Shown here: in pieces, positions 46,314 to 56,402 of the stretch
Numbering within the stretch: the first letter of the stretch is position 1
How the letters are laid out: each line of letters opens with the position of its first letter
Origin: Halanaerobiaceae bacterium
GTDB lineage: Bacteria; Bacillota; Halanaerobiia; Halanaerobiales; Halarsenatibacteraceae
Direction of reading: 5' to 3'
DNA length: 64,000 nt
Assembly (NCBI GenBank): GCA_003553485.1
Contig: PWEJ01000077.1
Span: 30,824-94,823 of the forward strand
Position numbers and translations under genes: made by a program
The notes under the pieces: generated by a model
What the model was told of the DNA's origin: nothing
Seen by the model: the letters and a program-made list of their open reading frames with translations, nothing else
The model's database searches: none

Positions 46314-46826
46314 GTGAGCAAAGAACTTATAGTTATTGGTAGAATTGTCCGTTATCAGGGCAATAAAGGCCACCTCAGGGTTGTTCCCTTAACCGATAAT
46401 AATAGCAGGTTTTTCAACCTCGATAAAGTTATACTGGAAGCCCCCGAGGGAAATCGCGAGTTAGCTCTGGAAGAGGTGAGAGAACATAAAGGTTTTATTG
46501 TTCTCAAGCTGGCAGGTATAGATTCCCTGGCAGAGGCTGAAAAACTACGGGATTGTTTTTTAAGCATTCCCGAAGGGGATCTGCCTGATCTTACCGGGGA
46601 TAACTATTATATTTATCAACTTAAGGGCATGGAAGTTGTTACTGATACCGGTAAAGTCCTGGGCCAGGTCAAAGACGTCAGAACCGATACTGGTACTGAT
46701 GTTTTTCTCGTCTCTGGTGGAGAAAAGGAATACATGATACCGGCAGCCCAGGAGATAATCCTAAATATCGATGAAAATAAAGGTAAGATCACAGTTAGGC
46801 CGGTTCCCGGACTGCTGAATCTTTAG
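46314..46826 (+). CDS. rimM: 16S rRNA processing protein RimM
   Basis: A 170-residue protein with the RimM N-terminal beta-barrel ([16 protein letters not shown]) and PRC-barrel C-terminus ([16 protein letters not shown], then [15 protein letters not shown]). It binds S19 during maturation of the 30S head. GTG start. Confidence 0.95.
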   Translation: MSKELIVIGRIVRYQGNKGHLRVVPLTDNNSRFFNLDKVILEAPEGNRELALEEVREHKGFIVLKLAGIDSLAEAEKLRDCFLSIPEGDLPDLTGDNYYIYQLKGMEVVTDTGKVLGQVKDVRTDTGTDVFLVSGGEKEYMIPAAQEIILNIDENKGKITVRPVPGLLNL

Positions 46827-46852
46827 TAGAATCAGGACAGGAGATTTTTGCT

Positions 46853-47599
46853 ATGAACTTTGATATCCTCACAATTTTTCCAGAAATATTCCCCGGTCCT
46901 CTGGCCAGCAGTATCACTGGACGGGCTTTATCTGAAGGGATAATCTCTGTTAACCCCATTGATATCAGAAATTATAGTGAAGATAAACATAAAAATGTTG
47001 ATGATTATCCCTATGGCGGTGGAGTAGGTATGGTAATGCAGCCAGGACCTATTTACCGTGCTCATGAGGACCTTCTGCAGCGGTATGATTATAGCCCGGA
47101 AACGATCTTATTATCTCCCCAGGGAGAGAAATTCTCGCAAAAGCTGGCTAAAGAACTGAGCCAGGAAGAGGGAATTATCTTTATCTGTGGTCATTATGAG
47201 GGCGTTGATGAGAGAGTTAGAGATCTCGTTGTGGATAGGGAAATATCTCTGGGTGATTATGTTTTGACCGGGGGCGAGCTGCCAGCGATGGTTTTGATAG
47301 ATGCTATCTCAAGGATGCTACCTGGAGTTATAGGTGATGCTGACTCACCCCAGCAGGATTCCTTTTATCAGGGTATTCTGGATTTCCCCCAATATACCCG
47401 ACCGCAGGAATTTAAGGGGTTTAAAGTGCCTGACATCCTGCTTAGCGGTCATCATGCTAAAATTGAACGCTGGCGAAAAAAGCAGGCTCTAAAAAGAACC
47501 TGGTTACGCCGACCCGATCTCCTGGAAGAAACAGAACTAAAAGATGAAGATATTGAGTTATTACAGGAAATAAAACAAGAAGTGGAAGGACAAGATTAA
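46853..47599 (+). CDS. trmD: tRNA (guanine-N1)-methyltransferase
   Basis: A 248-residue SPOUT enzyme that makes m1G37 in t[16 protein letters not shown] starts it; [26 protein letters not shown] and [14 protein letters not shown] form the knotted SAM site, followed by DFPQYTRP. Normal length. CAGGAGAT precedes the ATG. Confidence 0.96.
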   Translation: MNFDILTIFPEIFPGPLASSITGRALSEGIISVNPIDIRNYSEDKHKNVDDYPYGGGVGMVMQPGPIYRAHEDLLQRYDYSPETILLSPQGEKFSQKLAKELSQEEGIIFICGHYEGVDERVRDLVVDREISLGDYVLTGGELPAMVLIDAISRMLPGVIGDADSPQQDSFYQGILDFPQYTRPQEFKGFKVPDILLSGHHAKIERWRKKQALKRTWLRRPDLLEETELKDEDIELLQEIKQEVEGQD

Positions 47600-47603
47600 A
47601 TAA

Positions 47604-48236
47604 ATGGCTAATGATAGACAATTTTCTGGTGACAATTTAGCTGAAGAAAAACCAGCCCCGGTATATATAGCTCTAATTCATCATCCAGTTTATAATAAAA
47701 ATGGCAAAGAGATTACCACCACCATAACTAACTTAGATTTGCATGATATCTCAAGAGCCGGGAAAACTTATAATATTGCTGGTTACTACGTTGTTAACCA
47801 GTTAAAATCACAGCAGGCCCTGGTTAAAAGAATGAAGAAGTACTGGACCGGAGGCAAGGGGGCTGAGTTCAATGAAAACCGCCATGAAGCTTTCTCGGTG
47901 CTCAACATTGTAGATTATCTTGAAGATGCTATTGAAGAGATTAAGACTTCAGAGGGTGAAACCCCTACTCTGGTGACGACTTCAGCTAAAACTTATCCTC
48001 ACACCAGTCCGGTATCTTTTGCCAGGCTTAGAGAGGAGATCAACTGCTCTGAAAAACCCTTTCTACTTCTCTTTGGAACTGGTTGGGGATTGACTGATAA
48101 GACAATAAAATCCTGTGATTATCTGTTGGAGCCCGTGGCAGGACGGGGAGATTTTAATCATCTCTCAGTCCGCAGCGCCGCTTCCATTATTTTAGATAGA
48201 TTGTTAGCACCAGCCTGGTGGAAAAATAGTAATTGA
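47604..48236 (+). CDS. SPOUT-type SAM-dependent RNA methyltransferase
   Basis: A 210-residue protein of the RNA methyltransferase family often placed between trmD and rplS in Clostridia and Thermotogales. [18 protein letters not shown] at the N-terminus, [10 protein letters not shown] as the knot's SAM loop and [18 protein letters not shown] as the closing helix support this. The RNA target is unknown. The first 18 residues are polar and probably disordered. It begins five bases after trmD. Confidence 0.85.
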   Translation: MANDRQFSGDNLAEEKPAPVYIALIHHPVYNKNGKEITTTITNLDLHDISRAGKTYNIAGYYVVNQLKSQQALVKRMKKYWTGGKGAEFNENRHEAFSVLNIVDYLEDAIEEIKTSEGETPTLVTTSAKTYPHTSPVSFARLREEINCSEKPFLLLFGTGWGLTDKTIKSCDYLLEPVAGRGDFNHLSVRSAASIILDRLLAPAWWKNSN

Positions 48237-48258
48237 TTTGACGAAAGGAGGGAAAACC

Positions 48259-48708
48259 ATGGATATTATCAATAAAATTGAACAGGAACAACTGCGCGAT
48301 GATATACCAGATTTTAATCCTGGTGATACCGTTAAGTTAGAAATTAAAGTAAAAGAAAGCGATAAAGAAAGAATCCAGCCCTTTGAAGGAATTGTGATTA
48401 GAAGGCAGGGTTCTGGCAGCAGGGAGACCTTTACGGTGAGGAAATTCTCCCATGGAGTAGGGGTAGAGAGAACTTTTCCTCTCCACTCACCTAACCTTGC
48501 AAATATTGAAGTCGTTAGAGAGGGAGATGTTAGTCGGGCTAAGCTATATTATCTCCGAGAAAGAAGAGGTAAAGCAGCCCGGGTTAAAGAGCGTAAAAGA
48601 GCCCGTCTTCTAGAGATGGAAGGTGTGGAGTCAATTGAAGATCTCGATGAAGAGGCTCTGGAAGAATTAGAGGCTATAGACGAAAATCCAGAGCAGCTTG
48701 AAGATTAA
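48259..48708 (+). CDS. rplS: 50S ribosomal protein L19 with acidic C-terminal tail
   Basis: 149 residues. The body (1-116) has L19 motifs: [53 protein letters not shown]19 usually ends near 115; here a tail of about 30 residues follows (from [10 protein letters not shown]), half of it Asp or Glu. The start was set to the ATG at 48259 after AAAGGAGGG; an earlier in-frame ATG-less opening at 48238 overlaps the site. Confidence 0.95.
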   Translation: MDIINKIEQEQLRDDIPDFNPGDTVKLEIKVKESDKERIQPFEGIVIRRQGSGSRETFTVRKFSHGVGVERTFPLHSPNLANIEVVREGDVSRAKLYYLRERRGKAARVKERKRARLLEMEGVESIEDLDEEALEELEAIDENPEQLED

Positions 48709-48717
48709 AATACCAGC

Positions 48718-48750
48718 GGAGGTGAGGGGTTGACCTTCACCTCCTTTTCT
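48718..48750 (+). terminator. attenuator-like terminator after rplS
   Basis: GGAGGTGA and TCACCTCC form an 8-bp stem that continues with GG/CC after a bulge; TTTTCT follows. The short T-tract suggests partial termination before rbgA. Confidence 0.6.
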
Positions 48751-48769
48751 ATCAGGAGAGATAGCAAAG

Positions 48770-49660
48770 ATGAGTGAAAAAATCAACTGGTTTCCAGGTC
48801 ATATGGCCAAAGCCCTGCGCCAGGTAGAGGAAAAGCTAAAACTGGTAGACCAAATAATAGAGATAAGAGATGCCAGAATACCCCAGTCCAGTGGGAACCC
48901 CGAATTGGCCGATATTATCGAGGAGCAGGAAATCACTCTGGTTTTAAATAAAGTTGACCTGGCAATAGCGAAGATAACCAGGCTATGGTTAAAACATCTG
49001 CGGGAGCAGCACCAGAATGAATATAGGTCTGTAATTACTTTAAATGCTCTAAAAGGCCAGGGTAAGGAGCAGCTATTAAAGGAATTAAACTTATCCTATA
49101 ACTCCATCACTGTTAAAAGAGAAGAAAAGGGATTAAAACCCAGACCCCTTAGAGTTATGGTCACGGGAATTCCCAACTCTGGCAAATCCACTCTGATAAA
49201 TTTACTGGCCGACCAGGGTAGCGCTAAGACCGGCAGTAAACCGGGAGTAACCAGGGGACAGCAGTGGATTAAAGTTGGCAATAACATCGAACTCCTCGAT
49301 ACCCCGGGTTTATTATGGCCTGACATCACTGATAAAGAAATGGGCTATCGTTTAGCTATCTGTGGCTCCATTAATCCAGAAGTGGTTGATAAGGAGCTTT
49401 TAGCCTGTCGCCTACTTGATTACCTGCGAAAGCTAAATCCCCAGGCGATAGAAAAGAGATACCAGGTAGAGGACGTCGGCGAACATAGTTATGACCTACT
49501 TGCTAAAATAGGTCGACGGCGAGGATGTCTAATGAGCGGAGGAAAAGTTGACCGGCATAGAGCGGCTGGAATCCTCCTGCAGGAGTTTCAGCAGGGAACC
49601 CTGGGTAGACTGACCCTGGAATTCCCCCCTGAGCTTTTAGAGAAGGAGGATAATAGATAA
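48770..49660 (+). CDS. rbgA: ribosome biogenesis GTPase RbgA (YlqF)
   Basis: A 296-residue circularly permuted GTPase: LVLNKVDLA (G4) near residue 60 comes before GIPNSGKSTLIN (G1) near 130 and DTPGLLWPD (G3). WFPGHMAKALRQ near the N-terminus is diagnostic. It drives late assembly of the 50S subunit. rnhB begins at the next base after its stop. Confidence 0.96.
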   Translation: MSEKINWFPGHMAKALRQVEEKLKLVDQIIEIRDARIPQSSGNPELADIIEEQEITLVLNKVDLAIAKITRLWLKHLREQHQNEYRSVITLNALKGQGKEQLLKELNLSYNSITVKREEKGLKPRPLRVMVTGIPNSGKSTLINLLADQGSAKTGSKPGVTRGQQWIKVGNNIELLDTPGLLWPDITDKEMGYRLAICGSINPEVVDKELLACRLLDYLRKLNPQAIEKRYQVEDVGEHSYDLLAKIGRRRGCLMSGGKVDRHRAAGILLQEFQQGTLGRLTLEFPPELLEKEDNR

Positions 49661-50473
49661 ATGGCTAGAGATAAAATTTCAGCTACCAAAATAAGAGAAA
49701 TGACCATCAAAGAATTAAAGGATTTTTATGCTCAAAAGAAGCCTGAAGCAGAGGATATTGAGCTTTTAACTGCAGACCATCGTAAAGGTGTGCAAAGGCT
49801 GGCCAGCAGGTTAAAAAGAAAACTCAAAGAGGAAAAGAAATTACAACAGCAGTGGGAAAGCAAGGAGGCCTATTGCAATAAGTTGCGCTCTCGCGGTTAT
49901 GAGAGAATCTGTGGTATTGACGAAGCCGGTCGGGGCCCTTTAGCAGGCCCGGTGGCAGCCGGGGCAGTTATTTTACCACCTGATTGTTACATACCCGGTC
50001 TCGATGATTCGAAAAAGATATCGGCTTCTCGGCGTCAGGAGTTAGCAGAGGAAATTAAAGCAAAGGCTTTAGCCTGGGAAGTGCAGTTAATCCCTAATAC
50101 TAAAATTGATGAAATCAATATACTTAGGGCAGCCTCTCTGGCCATGGAGAAGGCATTAACAGGCCTGAATTCTGAGCCTGATTATCTGCTTGTTGATGGA
50201 GAAATGACTATCAATAGCAGTATTCCTCAGGAGAAGGTGATAGATGGAGATGCCCGAATTAATGTCATAGCTGCTGCTTCAATTTTAGCCAAAGTAACTC
50301 GAGATGCTCTGATGGTAAAATATCATGACCAATATCCGCATTATAATTTTGCCAGCAATAAAGGTTATGGCACGGCTGAGCATATTGCTGCCCTGGAAAA
50401 ACATGGGCCTTCACCTCTTCATCGTCAGTCTTTTCAAGTCGTAGCTGATAATGCTGTTAATGGTCAATCTTAA
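49661..50473 (+). CDS. rnhB: ribonuclease HII
   Basis: A 270-residue RNase HII that removes ribonucleotides from DNA-RNA hybrids. The catalytic Asp-Glu pair is in GIDEAGRGPLAGPV (about residue 87), with LDDSKKIS and a further Asp in YLLVDGEM. An N-terminal extension of about 75 residues matches the Bacillus-type enzyme. The last codons run into the 10-bp tandem repeat that follows. Confidence 0.95.
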   Translation: MARDKISATKIREMTIKELKDFYAQKKPEAEDIELLTADHRKGVQRLASRLKRKLKEEKKLQQQWESKEAYCNKLRSRGYERICGIDEAGRGPLAGPVAAGAVILPPDCYIPGLDDSKKISASRRQELAEEIKAKALAWEVQLIPNTKIDEINILRAASLAMEKALTGLNSEPDYLLVDGEMTINSSIPQEKVIDGDARINVIAAASILAKVTRDALMVKYHDQYPHYNFASNKGYGTAEHIAALEKHGPSPLHRQSFQVVADNAVNGQS

Positions 50474-50510
50474 TCAATCTTAATCAATATTAATCTATCT
50501 TAATCTATCG
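50465..50510. repeat. 10-bp tandem repeat after rnhB
   Basis: About four and a half copies of TAATCAATCT, degenerating to TAATCTATCT and TAATCTATCG. The array begins within the last codons of rnhB, so the stop codon is part of the second unit. It marks the border between the conserved ribosome cluster and the queT-aminotransferase block. Confidence 0.8.
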
Positions 50511-50545
50511 AACTATTTTTTTAAAATTTTTGGAGGACTGATAAA

Positions 50546-51010
50546 GTGAAGGCAAAAGTTATAACTAGAGGGGCAATGATTACTGGAATTTATATCGTCA
50601 TTACTTATCTTTTAGCTCCTGTCAGTTTTGGTCCCCTTCAGTTTAGATTAGCGGAAGCTCTTACTGTGCTTCCTATTCTTTATCCAGAAGCAGTGCCGGC
50701 TCTCTTTCTTGCTGTCATGCTCTCTAATATAATAGGTGGTTTAGGATTAGTCGATATTATTGGTGGCAGTTTAGTGACTTTACTGGCTGCTGCTGTTACC
50801 TATAAATTTCGCCACAGCATCATAGCTTATTTAAGTCCCATAATTTTTAATGGTCTGCTGGTTAGTTTATATTTAGCTCTTCTTTTTGAGTTACCCTACT
50901 GGCTTACAGCAGTGCAGATAACGATAAGCCAGGCCGTAGTAATTTTGCTCTTTGGTAACCCTCTGATTAGATTTCTCCGGTCCCGCCAGGAAAACAGCAG
51001 ATATCTTTAA
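50546..51010 (+). CDS. queT: QueT-type transporter
   Basis: A 154-residue membrane protein with about five hydrophobic helices. ITGIYIVITYLLAPVSFGPLQFRLAEAL is the QueT family N-terminal pattern (seen in two parts, ITGIYIVITYLLAPV and SFGPLQFRLAEAL). Members are the substrate-specificity component of an ECF transporter for queuosine precursors. GTG start after GGAGGA. No preQ1 riboswitch is recognisable in the short leader. Confidence 0.85.
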   Translation: MKAKVITRGAMITGIYIVITYLLAPVSFGPLQFRLAEALTVLPILYPEAVPALFLAVMLSNIIGGLGLVDIIGGSLVTLLAAAVTYKFRHSIIAYLSPIIFNGLLVSLYLALLFELPYWLTAVQITISQAVVILLFGNPLIRFLRSRQENSRYL

Positions 51011-51038
51011 AATTCTTCCCCAAAAGGAGAATAAACCA

Positions 51039-52958
51039 TTGAAATACCAGGAAAGCTATTTCAATTTAATTCCAGATTGTGTTTTTTATAAAAAGGTCGA
51101 TGGCACAATAACCTGGGTTAATCAGGCTGCCATAGAGACTACCGGACTTTCACGTGAAGAATTGATAGGCAGTTATTGTCAGGATGTCTGGCCCAGTGGT
51201 GCTGAGAAGTGCAAAACATGCCCTACAGATAAAGTCAGGGAGACCAAGAAAGCTGCCGAGATTGAAATTGAGCTCTTTGATGGAGATTTTTATCGAGTTA
51301 GAGCATATCCTGACTTTAATGAACAGGGAGAACTCATTGGTATTTTAGAGATAGCTGAAAATATCGACACCGAAGTTTCAGCGCGTGATACCATTCGGGA
51401 GACCATCTATGACTTGAGCACCACTCAGGAGAGAATGGTTTCTATATTAAATAGTATTGATGCTCTAGTTTATGCTGTTGATATAATTTCTGGCCGGGTA
51501 GTCTTTATCAATGGTTATGGCAAAGAATACTTTGGCAATGTTATCAATGAGTATGCCTATGAAGTCTTAGCTCATGAAAATAAAAGTGATTATTACCGGC
51601 AACCTGATTATTATGATGACCGCTTTTATAGCTTTTATCATCAGGATATGTTTTTTCAAGTAAGAGAAAAATTGATGGACTGGCTGGGAGGTCAGCAGGT
51701 AAAACTGGTCTTAGGAACTGATATCACCAATTTTGTTGGCGTGCAGAAGGAATTGATTCAGGAGCAGGAAAAATTTGCTCGGTATTTCAACAGTGCCCCC
51801 TTTGGTATATTTTTAATCGATAAAGAGGGGGATATTTTAGAGGCCAACCCTGAAGCCAGCAATATAACCGGTTACAGCCAGGAAGAACTGGCCAATCTAT
51901 CGGGGAGCAAGCTAATGCCCCAGGATAAGAGAGATGAGTACTCGGATATAATTGCCTCCACCTTTGAACGAGGTACTATTGAAATAGATACCCAATTAAT
52001 CTGTCGCAACGAAACCCATATATCGGTAGAAATAAATGCAGTTACTCTCTCTGAGGAAAGGATATTGGCCTTTATCGATGATATCTCCAAAAGAAAGATG
52101 ATTGAGAGAGCTGTTAACAAGCAGTGGGCTTATTTTAAAGAGCTTTTTGAAGGTTCCCTGGAAGCCATCGCCCTCCTGGATGACCGGGGGCGAATAATCA
52201 GGATAAATAAAAGCTTTCGAGAGATTTTTGGTTATAAAATTGGCGAAGTTGAAGGAAGGATGATCGATGATATAATAGCTCCTCCCAATTTAAAGGAGGA
52301 AGCAGAAGATTTGACCCAGAAAATTATCGCCGGTGAGATCTATTCCGGGGAATCTATTAGAATGACTAAATCTGGCAATAAGATTGACGTAGCAGTGAAA
52401 AGCTTTCCCATAAAACATGATGATGAACTGATAGGTATCTATGCTATCTATCAGGATATCTCGGCGCGCAAAAGAGAAGAGGAAAAAACCCGCTATTTAT
52501 CTTTTCATGATCAGATGACCGGTCTTTACAATCGCCGTTATTTTGAAAATGAGCTGGAAAGATTAGAAAATTCTCGAATTATCCCTATCAGTATTATGAT
52601 AGCTGACTTAGATGGATTGAAAGAAATAAATGATAATTTTGGTCATTCAGAAGGAGACCGCTATATTAAAAAATCTGCCGAAATAATTAATTCAGTAACC
52701 CGGGAAGAGGATGTAGTTGCTAGAATTGGAGGAGATGAGTTTGCTATTATCCTGCCAGAAGCTGGCAATAAAGCAGCTCAAAAAATTAAAAGACGCATCC
52801 ACCAAAAATGCCAGGAAATAGATGAAGATTTCGGGCCTAAACCAGTCCACATCTCCGTGGGCTGTGCCACAAGAACTGAGGCTGACCAGCCTCTATGGGA
52901 GATTTACAAGAAAGCTGATGCCAGAATGTATCAGGAAAAGAGGGAGCGGAGAAAATGA
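51039..52958 (+). CDS. multi-PAS diguanylate cyclase
   Basis: A 639-residue soluble signalling protein. About four PAS-like domains run from residue 5 to 475; the first has a cysteine cluster (C in SYCQDVWP and CKTCP) that could bind a metal or heme. The GGDEF domain follows (active site GGDEF at 564-568), with the inhibitory site R555-E-E-D558 five residues before. It should make cyclic di-GMP and be product-inhibited. No membrane segment. TTG start behind AAGGAGA. Its stop overlaps the ATG of the next gene (ATGA). Confidence 0.92.
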   Translation: MKYQESYFNLIPDCVFYKKVDGTITWVNQAAIETTGLSREELIGSYCQDVWPSGAEKCKTCPTDKVRETKKAAEIEIELFDGDFYRVRAYPDFNEQGELIGILEIAENIDTEVSARDTIRETIYDLSTTQERMVSILNSIDALVYAVDIISGRVVFINGYGKEYFGNVINEYAYEVLAHENKSDYYRQPDYYDDRFYSFYHQDMFFQVREKLMDWLGGQQVKLVLGTDITNFVGVQKELIQEQEKFARYFNSAPFGIFLIDKEGDILEANPEASNITGYSQEELANLSGSKLMPQDKRDEYSDIIASTFERGTIEIDTQLICRNETHISVEINAVTLSEERILAFIDDISKRKMIERAVNKQWAYFKELFEGSLEAIALLDDRGRIIRINKSFREIFGYKIGEVEGRMIDDIIAPPNLKEEAEDLTQKIIAGEIYSGESIRMTKSGNKIDVAVKSFPIKHDDELIGIYAIYQDISARKREEEKTRYLSFHDQMTGLYNRRYFENELERLENSRIIPISIMIADLDGLKEINDNFGHSEGDRYIKKSAEIINSVTREEDVVARIGGDEFAIILPEAGNKAAQKIKRRIHQKCQEIDEDFGPKPVHISVGCATRTEADQPLWEIYKKADARMYQEKRERRK

Positions 52959-54016
52959 TAGATTTGGTTGATTTTGAAACAGCCCGGGAAAGGCTAAATT
53001 CTCATATTTACAAAACGCCCCTGGAAGAATTGCGTTTTTGGCCTGACTTTTCCCGAGCCACCAATCGTTATCTCACCAACCACTATTTAAAATTGGAATC
53101 ACAACAGAAAACCAGAAGCTTTAAAGTTCGCGGTGCCTTCAATAAACTAATTTCTCTATCAGATGCTGAGAAGGAGCAGGGAGTGCTGGCAGTTTCCTCG
53201 GGGAACCATGGAGCTGCCGTCAGTTATGCAGCCAGTCTGTTAGGTATTAAAGCTCTAATTGTAGTTCCTGAGCCCACTCCGGAAGCCAAGATTAAACTTA
53301 TCAAGCATTTTGGAGCTGAGGTCAGGGTTACCGGAGTAGATTATAATGAAGCGCAGCAGGAAGCCAATAGATTGCTGGAGCAAAACTCCTTCATCTATGT
53401 CGACCCCTGCTCTGATCCTGAAGTTATAGCAGGACAGGGGACTATGGCCTTTGAAATACTGGAGCAAAACCCCGAAATCAAAAGGATCATAATGCCTGTA
53501 GGTGGCGGAGGGCTAATAACGGGAGTAGGTCTGGCAGCCCGCCAACTGAAGCCAGAGATAGAGATCATCGGAGTTCAGACTGAGGCCTGTCCGGCGATGA
53601 TTAAATCAGTTAAGGAAAATAAATTTTACGCCGAATATCCCATAAGAAAAAGTAATTGTGATGCTCTTTTGGGAGGGATAGGAGAGATTCCCTTTAAAAA
53701 TTCTGCTGAGGCCTTTGATGAAGTTCTGGCGGTTAGTGAGCTTGCAATCAAGCGTTCTCTGCGTTATATTATTGAAGAAGAAAAAGTCATGGCTGAGCCC
53801 TCGGCTGTACTGGGGCTGGCAGTTTTGCTTGAGTATCCCGGCTTGACTCTTCATCCCCTGGCGGCCAGCAAAGATAAGCTTTTAGCTGACCAGGAACTGG
53901 AGGAGCCACTGCCTACAGCCCTTATTATTTCCGGCGCCAATATTGATAGAAAATTATTAGGCCGTCTTTTTCAGGAGGAGGAATTTAAATTATGGAAATT
54001 TCCCGGTTTGGAGTAG
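52955..54016 (+). CDS. threonine/serine dehydratase-like PLP enzyme
   Basis: A 353-residue fold-type II PLP enzyme. The Schiff-base lysine is in TRSFKVRGAFNK, SSGNHGAAVSYAA holds the substrate carboxylate, and VGGGGLITGVG binds the cofactor phosphate. No C-terminal ACT regulatory domain is present, as in catabolic threonine dehydratase and serine racemase. Deaminates threonine or serine to a 2-oxoacid in the likely role. It overlaps the cyclase upstream and the aminotransferase downstream by 25 bases. Confidence 0.87.
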   Translation: MIDLVDFETARERLNSHIYKTPLEELRFWPDFSRATNRYLTNHYLKLESQQKTRSFKVRGAFNKLISLSDAEKEQGVLAVSSGNHGAAVSYAASLLGIKALIVVPEPTPEAKIKLIKHFGAEVRVTGVDYNEAQQEANRLLEQNSFIYVDPCSDPEVIAGQGTMAFEILEQNPEIKRIIMPVGGGGLITGVGLAARQLKPEIEIIGVQTEACPAMIKSVKENKFYAEYPIRKSNCDALLGGIGEIPFKNSAEAFDEVLAVSELAIKRSLRYIIEEEKVMAEPSAVLGLAVLLEYPGLTLHPLAASKDKLLADQELEEPLPTALIISGANIDRKLLGRLFQEEEFKLWKFPGLE

Positions 54017-55113
54017 AAGAGTGGATGAATACCTACGAACAGGAAGCTCGTTATAATACCGGCGAAACCTGCGTGGAATCACTGACGCTTAAAGAATTGC
54101 TTAATCTCACCGGGGAAGCAGAGGGCCTTTTAGAAATGATAAAGACCATGAAATTAGATTATGGTTACATAAGAGGCTCAGATAATTTTCGCCAGGAAGT
54201 TGCCAGACTCTATCAAAATATGACTCCTGATAATATTCTGGCCACCCATGGCGGCAGCGGCGGGAACTTTTTAGCTCTCTACACTCTGGTAAATCCCGGC
54301 GATAAAATAATCTCTCTCAGGCCCACCTATCAGCAGCTTTATTCCATACCGGAGTCCTTCCAGGCTAGAGTGGAGATTTTAGAGCTAAAATATGAAGATA
54401 ACTTTTTGCCGGATTTAAATCAGTTAGCCCGGCTGATAGATAAAGATACCAGATTAATATGTCTCAATAACCCCAATAATCCCACCGGTGCGGTGATGGG
54501 TAAAGAAATCTTAAGTGAAATTGTCTCCTTAGCTGCTAAATATGATTGCTATATTCTCTGTGATGAGGTTTACCGGGGCCTCAATCACGACCCGGATAGC
54601 ACCATCCCTTCCATTGTTGACCTCTATGATAGGGGGATAAGTGTAGGCAGCATGTCTAAAGTTTACTCTCTGGCCGGTATCCGCTTAGGCTGGGTGGCTG
54701 CAGCTAAGGAGATTATTGAAGAATGTCAAAGGCGGCGGGACTATACCATTATAAGCTGTGGGAAAATCGATGATTTTATCGGTGCTCTGGCGCTTAAAAA
54801 TAAAGATAAACTAAAGGAAAGAAATTTCCCCAAGGTTTTAGCCCAGCGAGAAATTTTAGATGACTGGATAGCAAAACAGCCTGAGCTTGAATATGTCAGG
54901 CCAGAGGCTGGTTCAGTTGCCTTTATTAAATATGATCTCGATATCTCCTCCAGGGAGTTTTGCCAGAGATTGATGGAGGAAAAGGGAGTGCTTTTGGTAC
55001 CAGGATCCTGTTTTGCCCGGGAGGGCTTTTTCCGCCTGGCCTTTGCCGGCAACAGAGCAGAATTAGAGCAGGGATTGAAGGAGATCAGTTCTTTTATTAA
55101 AAATCTCAAGTAA
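53992..55113 (+). CDS. class I/II PLP aminotransferase 1
   Basis: A 373-residue fold-type I enzyme. THGGSGGNFLAL, LNNPNNPTGAVMG, LCDEVYRG (Asp for the PLP nitrogen, Tyr) and the lysine in SVGSMSKVYSLAGIRLGW are all there. The N-terminal CVESLTLKELL occurs in a subgroup annotated only as aminotransferase. AGGAGGAGG lies at a suitable distance from its ATG, inside the preceding gene. Substrate unknown. Confidence 0.86.
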   Translation: MEISRFGVEEWMNTYEQEARYNTGETCVESLTLKELLNLTGEAEGLLEMIKTMKLDYGYIRGSDNFRQEVARLYQNMTPDNILATHGGSGGNFLALYTLVNPGDKIISLRPTYQQLYSIPESFQARVEILELKYEDNFLPDLNQLARLIDKDTRLICLNNPNNPTGAVMGKEILSEIVSLAAKYDCYILCDEVYRGLNHDPDSTIPSIVDLYDRGISVGSMSKVYSLAGIRLGWVAAAKEIIEECQRRRDYTIISCGKIDDFIGALALKNKDKLKERNFPKVLAQREILDDWIAKQPELEYVRPEAGSVAFIKYDLDISSREFCQRLMEEKGVLLVPGSCFAREGFFRLAFAGNRAELEQGLKEISSFIKNLK

Positions 55114-55151
55114 AATGAAATTACAATATATATAGGAGGTGTTCTGTCAAT

Positions 55152-56321
55152 ATGTTTACAGAATCAAAAAGATTAGCAGATATATCATTAGCAGATATCA
55201 GAGTGGTCTTTGATAGGGCCAATAAGTTAGAGGCTGAAGGCCGGGATATTATCCATATGGAGATTGGTCGGCCGGATTTTGATACACCGGCAGAGATAAA
55301 AAATAAAGCCAAAGAAGCCCTTGATGAAGGGATGGTCCATTATACTTCCAATCACGGTCTCTATGAATTGCGGGAGGAATTTGCTGCCAAACTCAAGCGA
55401 GAAAATAATATTGAGCTTTCTCCGGAGGGTATAATAGTGACCACTGGAGCGATGATGGCCCTGACGACAGCTGTTCTGGGCCTGGTTGATGAAGGAGAAG
55501 AGGTGTTGATTCCTTCACCGGGCTACCCTTCCTTCTTTAAGCAGGTAAAATTAGCAGGAGCTACCCCTATAGATGTGCCCCTGGCTTTAGAGGATGGTTT
55601 TAGTTTATCCCGAGAAGTATTAGCAGATAAGTATAGTGAGAAGACTAAAATGTTGGTATTAAATTCTCCTAATAATCCCACTGGAGCGGTACAGGACAAA
55701 AAAGCCCTGCAAGAGGTAGCGGAATTTGCTAAAGAAAAGGATATTTACGTCCTGGCAGATGAATGTTATGAGAAGTTTGTCTTTGAAGGTGAGCATATCA
55801 GCATTGCCAGTCTCCCTGGTATGCAGGAACGGACTCTCACAGTTCACAGCACTTCTAAATCCTTTTCCATGACCGGCTGGAGAATTGGCTTCATTTCTGC
55901 TCTGCCGGAGATTATTGACTCACTTATTAAAGTACCTCAAAATATGATTTTATCAGCAACTGCCTTTGCTCAGGCCGGCAGTATCGCTGCTTACCAAAAA
56001 GGAGATAGTCTAATCGAGCCCATGATTAAAGCCTTTGCAGAGAGAAGAAAAATTGTAGCAGATTATTTGACCAGGATGCCTGGCGTTAAATTTGCTGAAC
56101 CTGGCGGAGGTTTTTACGCCTTTCCCGATATCAGTGCCACGGGACTGGAGCCCATGGATTTTTGTGAATATCTTCTGGAAGAGGCTGGCGTAGCAGTTGT
56201 ACCTGGTGATGATTTTGGCAAAGCAGGAGAGGGATGCATTAGAATTGCCTTCACCTGTGCCACCGAGCGAGTTGAAGAAGGGATGGAGCGCATGTTAAAG
56301 GCCGTAAAAAAGCTCAATTAA
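55152..56321 (+). CDS. class I PLP aminotransferase 2 (aspartate/aromatic type)
   Basis: A 389-residue enzyme of the AspC/AraT-like group: IIHMEIGRPDFDTP, TTGAMMALTTAVLG, SPNNPTGAV, LADECYEKFVF and the lysine in HSTSKSFSMTGWRIGF. It is the third PLP enzyme in a row. AGGAGGTG lies 11 bases before the ATG. A terminator follows, so the block from queT to here could be one transcript. Confidence 0.9.
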   Translation: MFTESKRLADISLADIRVVFDRANKLEAEGRDIIHMEIGRPDFDTPAEIKNKAKEALDEGMVHYTSNHGLYELREEFAAKLKRENNIELSPEGIIVTTGAMMALTTAVLGLVDEGEEVLIPSPGYPSFFKQVKLAGATPIDVPLALEDGFSLSREVLADKYSEKTKMLVLNSPNNPTGAVQDKKALQEVAEFAKEKDIYVLADECYEKFVFEGEHISIASLPGMQERTLTVHSTSKSFSMTGWRIGFISALPEIIDSLIKVPQNMILSATAFAQAGSIAAYQKGDSLIEPMIKAFAERRKIVADYLTRMPGVKFAEPGGGFYAFPDISATGLEPMDFCEYLLEEAGVAVVPGDDFGKAGEGCIRIAFTCATERVEEGMERMLKAVKKLN

Positions 56322-56402
56322 CATAGATTTTATTGCTTAATAATCACTGTAAAAGAGTCCCTTGCAAAATGCAAAAATAAAAATAAAAATATTAATTTTA
56401 TG

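Noticed and set aside
50474..50545. preQ1 riboswitch before queT
   Set aside because: Only about 70 bases are available, mostly the tandem repeat, and no preQ1 aptamer core was recognisable.
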